Assembly (NCBI RefSeq): GCF_900112485.1
Contig: NZ_FOMG01000017.1
Location: forward strand, 25,014-89,013
DNA from: Clostridium uliginosum
GTDB taxonomy: Bacteria > Bacillota > Clostridia > Clostridiales > Clostridiaceae
Reading direction: 5' to 3'
DNA length: 64,000 bases
Below, in pieces: positions 60,422 to 64,000 of this stretch; position 1 is the stretch's first letter, and each line of letters starts with the position of its first letter. Below the pieces are notes generated by a model. The model worked only from the letters and a program-made list of their open reading frames with translations, did no database searches and was not told the DNA's origin. The position numbers were made by a program, and so were the translations under genes.

Positions 60422-60559
60422 AGGAGATATAATGTAAAGGATGCATTGAAATTTGTATCAGCTTGTGAAACAGAAAATGCTATGGAAGAAAGAAGTGGAT
60501 TTGTAACAGAATCTATAGTTAATGATTTATTTAATAAGATTATTATAGAAGAACTTATT

Positions 60560-60793
60560 TAAGTTACATCTTTAACTTGTTATTTTTTTTATATGCCTAA
60601 CGCTGTAGTAATTGTTATATACATCTTTTAGAAGAGGAGAATGGTACAAGCTTACATAAATTAGATGAAAAATATTTTTAATTTACAATAATTAAAGAAA
60701 TACTTTTTTAATATAAGAAATGAGTCCGTTTAGCGTATGCTATGCGAGATATAAGGCACATCTTTGATCTATTATTTTATTTCAAGTGCCTAA
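60560..60793. repeat. Worn family C repeat ends before the epimerase gene
   Basis: A right half (TTTAACTTGTTATTTTTTTT then ATATGCCTAA, 60578-60600) and a second piece (AAGGCACATCTTTGATCTAT, TTTATTTCAAGTGCCTAAAT, 60745-60793) are recognisable. The sequence between has no gene. Confidence 0.5.
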
Positions 60794-60810
60794 ATGAAAG
60801 GATGTTATTT

Positions 60811-61689
60811 ATGATTTATTCTCTAGAAAATTCGAAAATAAAAATTACAGCCAGCACTCATGGGGGAGAGTTACACTCTTTAACTGGTAAAAAAGAAGGG
60901 ACTGAATATCTTTGGAATGGTAATCCGGAATATTGGAAGTATCATTCACCACTTTTATTTCCTGTAGTTGGAAAAGCCCTTGATTTAAAGTATAAGGTTG
61001 ATGGGAAAATATACGAAATACCATCTCATGGATTAGCTAGAATATCTGATTTTGATTTATTATCACAAACAGATGATTCTATTACGTTTGAATTAAAATA
61101 TTCAGATGATTCACTTAAAATATATCCTTATAAATTTTCTTTACATATTACTTATACTCTTGAAGAAAACAGTGTTAATGTAACATATAAAGTTATAAAT
61201 TTAGACGATAAAGATATATATTTTTCAATAGGTGCTCACCCTGCATTTATGTGTCCTATTGAAAAAAATGAAAAATTAGAAGATTGTTATCTAAAGTTTA
61301 ATAAAAAAGAAAATAGCTCAACTATGTTAACTACAAAAGAAAATTATTTTTTACATGAAAGAAAAGAATATTTAAATGATTCAGATACTATTTCTCTTTC
61401 AAAAGAAGTATTTAAAGATGGAGTGTTAGTTTTTGATGATTTAAAATCTAATGAAATAACTATAAAATCAAAAAATCATGATAAATCTTTATCAGTAGAA
61501 TTTGAAGGATTTCCGTATATGGGAATATGGGCTCCAGAAACTGGTGCACCATTTTTATGTATAGAACCTTGGTTTGGACATGCTGATTATGAAGACTTTA
61601 ATGGTGAATTTAAAGACAGAGAAGGAACAGTTTCACTTAGTACCAGCAAAGAATTTAGTTGTAACTATAAGATTTCTATTAGAGAATAA
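60811..61689 (+). CDS. Aldose 1-epimerase family protein
   Basis: Encodes 292 residues from the ATG at 60811 (GAAAGGATG upstream); the longer frame runs into a repeat element. GalM-like fold: ITASTHGGELHSLTGKKEGTEYLWNG, then PLLFPVVGKA and IPSHGLARISDF, SIGAHPAFMCPI (with the typical GxHPxF motif), and APFLCIEPWFGHADYEDF near the end with the catalytic Glu/His environment. This is the LacX/YeaD-like branch acting on hexoses or hexose phosphates. Single gene. Confidence 0.92.
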   Translation: MIYSLENSKIKITASTHGGELHSLTGKKEGTEYLWNGNPEYWKYHSPLLFPVVGKALDLKYKVDGKIYEIPSHGLARISDFDLLSQTDDSITFELKYSDDSLKIYPYKFSLHITYTLEENSVNVTYKVINLDDKDIYFSIGAHPAFMCPIEKNEKLEDCYLKFNKKENSSTMLTTKENYFLHERKEYLNDSDTISLSKEVFKDGVLVFDDLKSNEITIKSKNHDKSLSVEFEGFPYMGIWAPETGAPFLCIEPWFGHADYEDFNGEFKDREGTVSLSTSKEFSCNYKISIRE

Positions 61690-61872
61690 TATAATTTGAA
61701 AAATGTTTTTCAAGAAATATGGATATGCATTTACTAGTATTGCTGAAAAAAATTAAAGAGTTATCTATCTTTTCAGAACATAAAAGTCACTAAACTGGGT
61801 TAAAAGGCTTAGTCAGTAACACTTTTGCATACTGAAAAATGAAACTCTAATAAAATTTTTTTATGCAATGAT

Positions 61873-61953
61873 TTAGGCATATTCAAAAAAATAACAAGTC
61901 AGTATTCTAGTCTATTTTGCATCTTTGACTTGCTATTTTCTTTCATGTGCCTT
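61873..61953. repeat. Family C fold-back repeat
   Basis: TTAGGCATATTCAAAAAAAT, AACAAGTCAGTATTCTAG, TTTGACTTGCTATTTTCTTT and CATGTGCCTTA. A minimal palindrome with the same tips (AGGCATATCC / GATTATGCCTAA, 61960-61994) follows at once. The gap between the epimerase and flippase genes holds nothing else. Confidence 0.8.
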
Positions 61954-62061
61954 AAGTAAAAGGCATATCCATATTATTTAATTGATTATGCCTAAGTTAA
62001 AAATAATGAAATACTAAAAAGATCTATTCTCTAATTTGTAAATTAATTTCTCTTTGTTTTA

Positions 62062-63528
62062 TCATACTGCTCTTTTTAAAAAGCTAAATTTATTGAATAA
62101 TTTGTGAAGTATATCATATAGTGCTTTATCCTTAGTAATAGTAAGTATTATTAAATAAGTGAGTCCACATAAGGTAACATCTGATATACATATAAGAATA
62201 GAATTAAATATATATCTTTTTAGAATTATAGTTATAGGAACAAATAGTAGAGAGTAAAAAAAGTATTTTACATTTTCAAAAGCAAATAAATTTATATCTA
62301 ACTTTATTATTTTTGTTACTAATTTATACTGTAATACTATTACAATTAAATTTGCTATTAGTGTAGTAGTTATAGCAGTTACTATTGTAAATTTCCCTAT
62401 AATAACTAATAATATATTCAATATAAAATTAATAATCCCACCCAGTAGTATTAATATTGAATCATATTTTTCCTTTTTATAAAGATATAATATTTGATTA
62501 GATATAATATTTTGAACACCTAAACTCAACATATACATAGAAAATATAGCAAGTACTGGAATTGCTTGAAGATACGCCCCTTTTCCAAATATCAATATTA
62601 TTTCTTTTGATAAACAGGCTAATCCAATTGATGAAGGAAATAAAAATAAAAAATAAATCTTTACTATTTTTATTAATAGTAGTAAATACTCATCTTTAGA
62701 ATCATTTCCTAAATAATTTGATAATCTAGGCATTGTAACTGTAACTAACGTAAGCATTAATGTATTAACTAAATTCATAATTCTTTGAGCCATATAATAA
62801 TAGCCTACATCTGTGGTACCAATATTACCTTTTATCATAAATTTATCAAGCTGTGTATATAATACTCCTACATTTGAAAGTATTACAGCATAAATCATGG
62901 GTTTTATATGTCTAGTAAATTGTAAATTAGAAAAATCAAAAGGTATTTCTTTCTTTATATATACAAAACTTATAATATTATTTATAAAATTACTACCTAT
63001 AAGTATGTACAAATAAAGCAAATAATCTTGTTTATGTTTTATAAGTATTAGAGTTAAGATACAACTTATTATTCTAACAATTACAGTTTTAATAGCAATA
63101 AAACCATAATTTTCTAAAGCCTGGTTTACCCACTCTACATAGAAAATATTAAATGATAAATTTAATCCCATGAGTATATAAGTATAAAAATAAGCTTCAT
63201 TTTTATAGCTAATTACTGTAAATATCATATATGTTAATACAGCTAAAAGATTTGTTACTGTTGTTAGAATAAATAAACTTGTGAATGTTTGTCTAAGTTT
63301 AATTTTATTGTCACGTACTCTACTCATTTCTCTTAATCCATAAGTATATACACCAAAGCTTGCAAATATTAGAAAATAAGAAGTTAATGAATCACTAGAG
63401 CCAATATATCCATATAACTCTTCACCTATAGTACTTGAAACAATTTGGAATATCAATATTGGAAGAATAATATTAAATAGGTTTAATACTGTGCTAAACA
63501 TAGCATTTTTCGAGATTGATTTTGACAT
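62062..63528 (-). CDS. Polysaccharide flippase (MOP superfamily, Wzx-like)
   Basis: Encodes 488 residues with 12-14 membrane helices. NAMFSTVLNLFNIILPILIF at the N-terminus, YGLREMSRVRDNKIKLRQTF, then VLYTQLDKFMIKGNIGTTDVGYYYMAQRIMNL are typical of RfbX/Wzx O-antigen and teichoic-acid type flippases (FxxQxDKxMIG...E-x-G-YY..A-x-[KR]). It should move lipid-linked sugar units across the membrane. No other polysaccharide gene is in the window on this side; upstream genes lie beyond the edge or the gene is solitary. AGGAGA precedes the start. Confidence 0.9.
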   Translation of the reverse strand: MSKSISKNAMFSTVLNLFNIILPILIFQIVSSTIGEELYGYIGSSDSLTSYFLIFASFGVYTYGLREMSRVRDNKIKLRQTFTSLFILTTVTNLLAVLTYMIFTVISYKNEAYFYTYILMGLNLSFNIFYVEWVNQALENYGFIAIKTVIVRIISCILTLILIKHKQDYLLYLYILIGSNFINNIISFVYIKKEIPFDFSNLQFTRHIKPMIYAVILSNVGVLYTQLDKFMIKGNIGTTDVGYYYMAQRIMNLVNTLMLTLVTVTMPRLSNYLGNDSKDEYLLLLIKIVKIYFLFLFPSSIGLACLSKEIILIFGKGAYLQAIPVLAIFSMYMLSLGVQNIISNQILYLYKKEKYDSILILLGGIINFILNILLVIIGKFTIVTAITTTLIANLIVIVLQYKLVTKIIKLDINLFAFENVKYFFYSLLFVPITIILKRYIFNSILICISDVTLCGLTYLIILTITKDKALYDILHKLFNKFSFLKRAV

Positions 63529-63616
63529 TAATGTTCTCCTATATTTAAGATATTTTGTTTATATAAGCTTACATTTTGCGGAATGAAATGTCAATTATGA
63601 GTTTACCTAAAATAAA

Positions 63617-63839
63617 CGCTTTGTTTTAAAACAGTGTTGATATTATTATATAATAGCGAACTGGCATTGAAATTTGCTTTGTAGAACTCTTAATGAATAT
63701 TTGTACTATTAATTGCTTGTCACAATCTTTGATTGGGAACATGCATTAATAGGACTAATATTCATTTTAGAGTTCTCAAAGTAAATTTCATCGTCCATGA
63801 GCTTTATATAACAATATCAACACGCTGCTAAAACATAGC
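63617..63839. repeat. Family B fold-back element, full length
   Basis: Ends ACGCTTTGTTTTAAAACAGT with GTTGATATTATTATATA, and TATATAACAATATCAACACG with CTAAAACATAGCC. The inner hairpin GCTTGTCACAATCTTTGATT / GGGAACATGCATTAATAGG matches the copy at 21405 in reverse order, so the two lie in opposite orientations. Confidence 0.8.
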
Positions 63840-63961
63840 CAAAATAAAAAGTGAATATAAGCATATAAAAATTAATGTGTTTTACTAGTTCTTCATTTGC
63901 AGCTTGTTAGAGTATAATTTTAGTAGGCAGAAGAAGTAATTAAAACTAGATAAAATAAAAA

Positions 63962-63981
63962 GGAGATGTAAAAACATCTCC
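63962..63981. terminator. Short perfect hairpin near the window end
   Basis: GGAGATGT and ACATCTCC with a four-base AAAA loop. On the minus strand it is followed by a T-rich stretch, so it may end a transcript coming from beyond the window. The window ends 19 bases later. Confidence 0.55.
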
Positions 63982-64000
63982 ATAATACATAAATTATCCA

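Noticed and set aside
1..64000. tRNA, rRNA or CRISPR genes
   Set aside because: No cloverleaf-like GGTTCGA sequences, rRNA segments or regularly spaced identical repeats were noticed.

Overview
The window is strongly AT-rich, codes densely with Gram-positive style ribosome-binding sites (AGGAGG-like, with frequent GTG and TTG starts), and carries a sporulation-type YtaF protein, a clostridial zinc phospholipase C, an Agr quorum-sensing locus and an anaerobic-type cobalamin pathway. This fits a Clostridium sensu stricto chromosome. The species cannot be fixed from the sequence alone. No rRNA, tRNA, CRISPR array, complete insertion sequence or prophage was seen.

Layout. (1) 1-4.2 kb and 16.0-24.2 kb hold two blocks of cobalamin genes: cobJ, cobK and cobT, then cobO, cobU, cobS, a CobU-like protein, cobC, cbiB, cobD, a DUF71/COG2102 ATP-pyrophosphatase and cbiP. 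Together they cover late corrin-ring steps, adenosylation, amidation, aminopropanol attachment and lower-ligand assembly. (2) 4.3-15.9 kb lies between them and holds transporters (POT peptide, PutP proline) plus a cluster of decayed genes: an EmrE-like exporter and a cupin regulator that both lack their 5' halves, an LprI-like lipoprotein with a stop codon just after its lipobox, and a frameshifted DUF421 gene. A MerR-methyltransferase fusion also lies here. (3) 24.4-34.1 kb is ordinary housekeeping: YtaF, a Gfo/Idh/MocA oxidoreductase, a HAD phosphatase, a lactonase, MetA, an SNF transporter, a short cis-prenyltransferase and a sirohaem reductase. (4) 34.3-51.1 kb is the most interesting part: agrA and agrC, then an unlisted 39-codon agrD and agrB on the opposite strand, two small secreted-protein loci with near-duplicate promoter regions, and three ABC export systems (BcrA-like with three permeases, a MacB-like ATPase with an 825-residue FtsX permease, and an ATPase with two half FtsX permeases). 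(5) 51.6-64 kb holds secreted and surface proteins (cell-wall-binding repeats, a secreted protein, phospholipase C), a PadR-controlled operon, small conserved proteins, an aldose epimerase and a polysaccharide flippase.

How the parts work together. The agr locus appears complete: AgrB should process AgrD to a thiolactone peptide around CTTFI, AgrC should sense it, and AgrA (LytTR) should bind direct repeats spaced 21 bp. Repeats with exactly that spacing occur, facing both ways, between agrB and the first secreted-protein gene, and again upstream of the second. This makes a P2/P3-like divergent control region and suggests that quorum sensing drives the secreted proteins, which have dedicated exporters or immunity transporters beside them.

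A second theme is repeats. At least five families of small fold-back elements fill many gaps between genes. They occupy all six non-overlapping gaps of the 16-24 kb cobalamin operon, supply the stop codons or last codons of several genes, separate agrB from agrD, and are nested inside one another.
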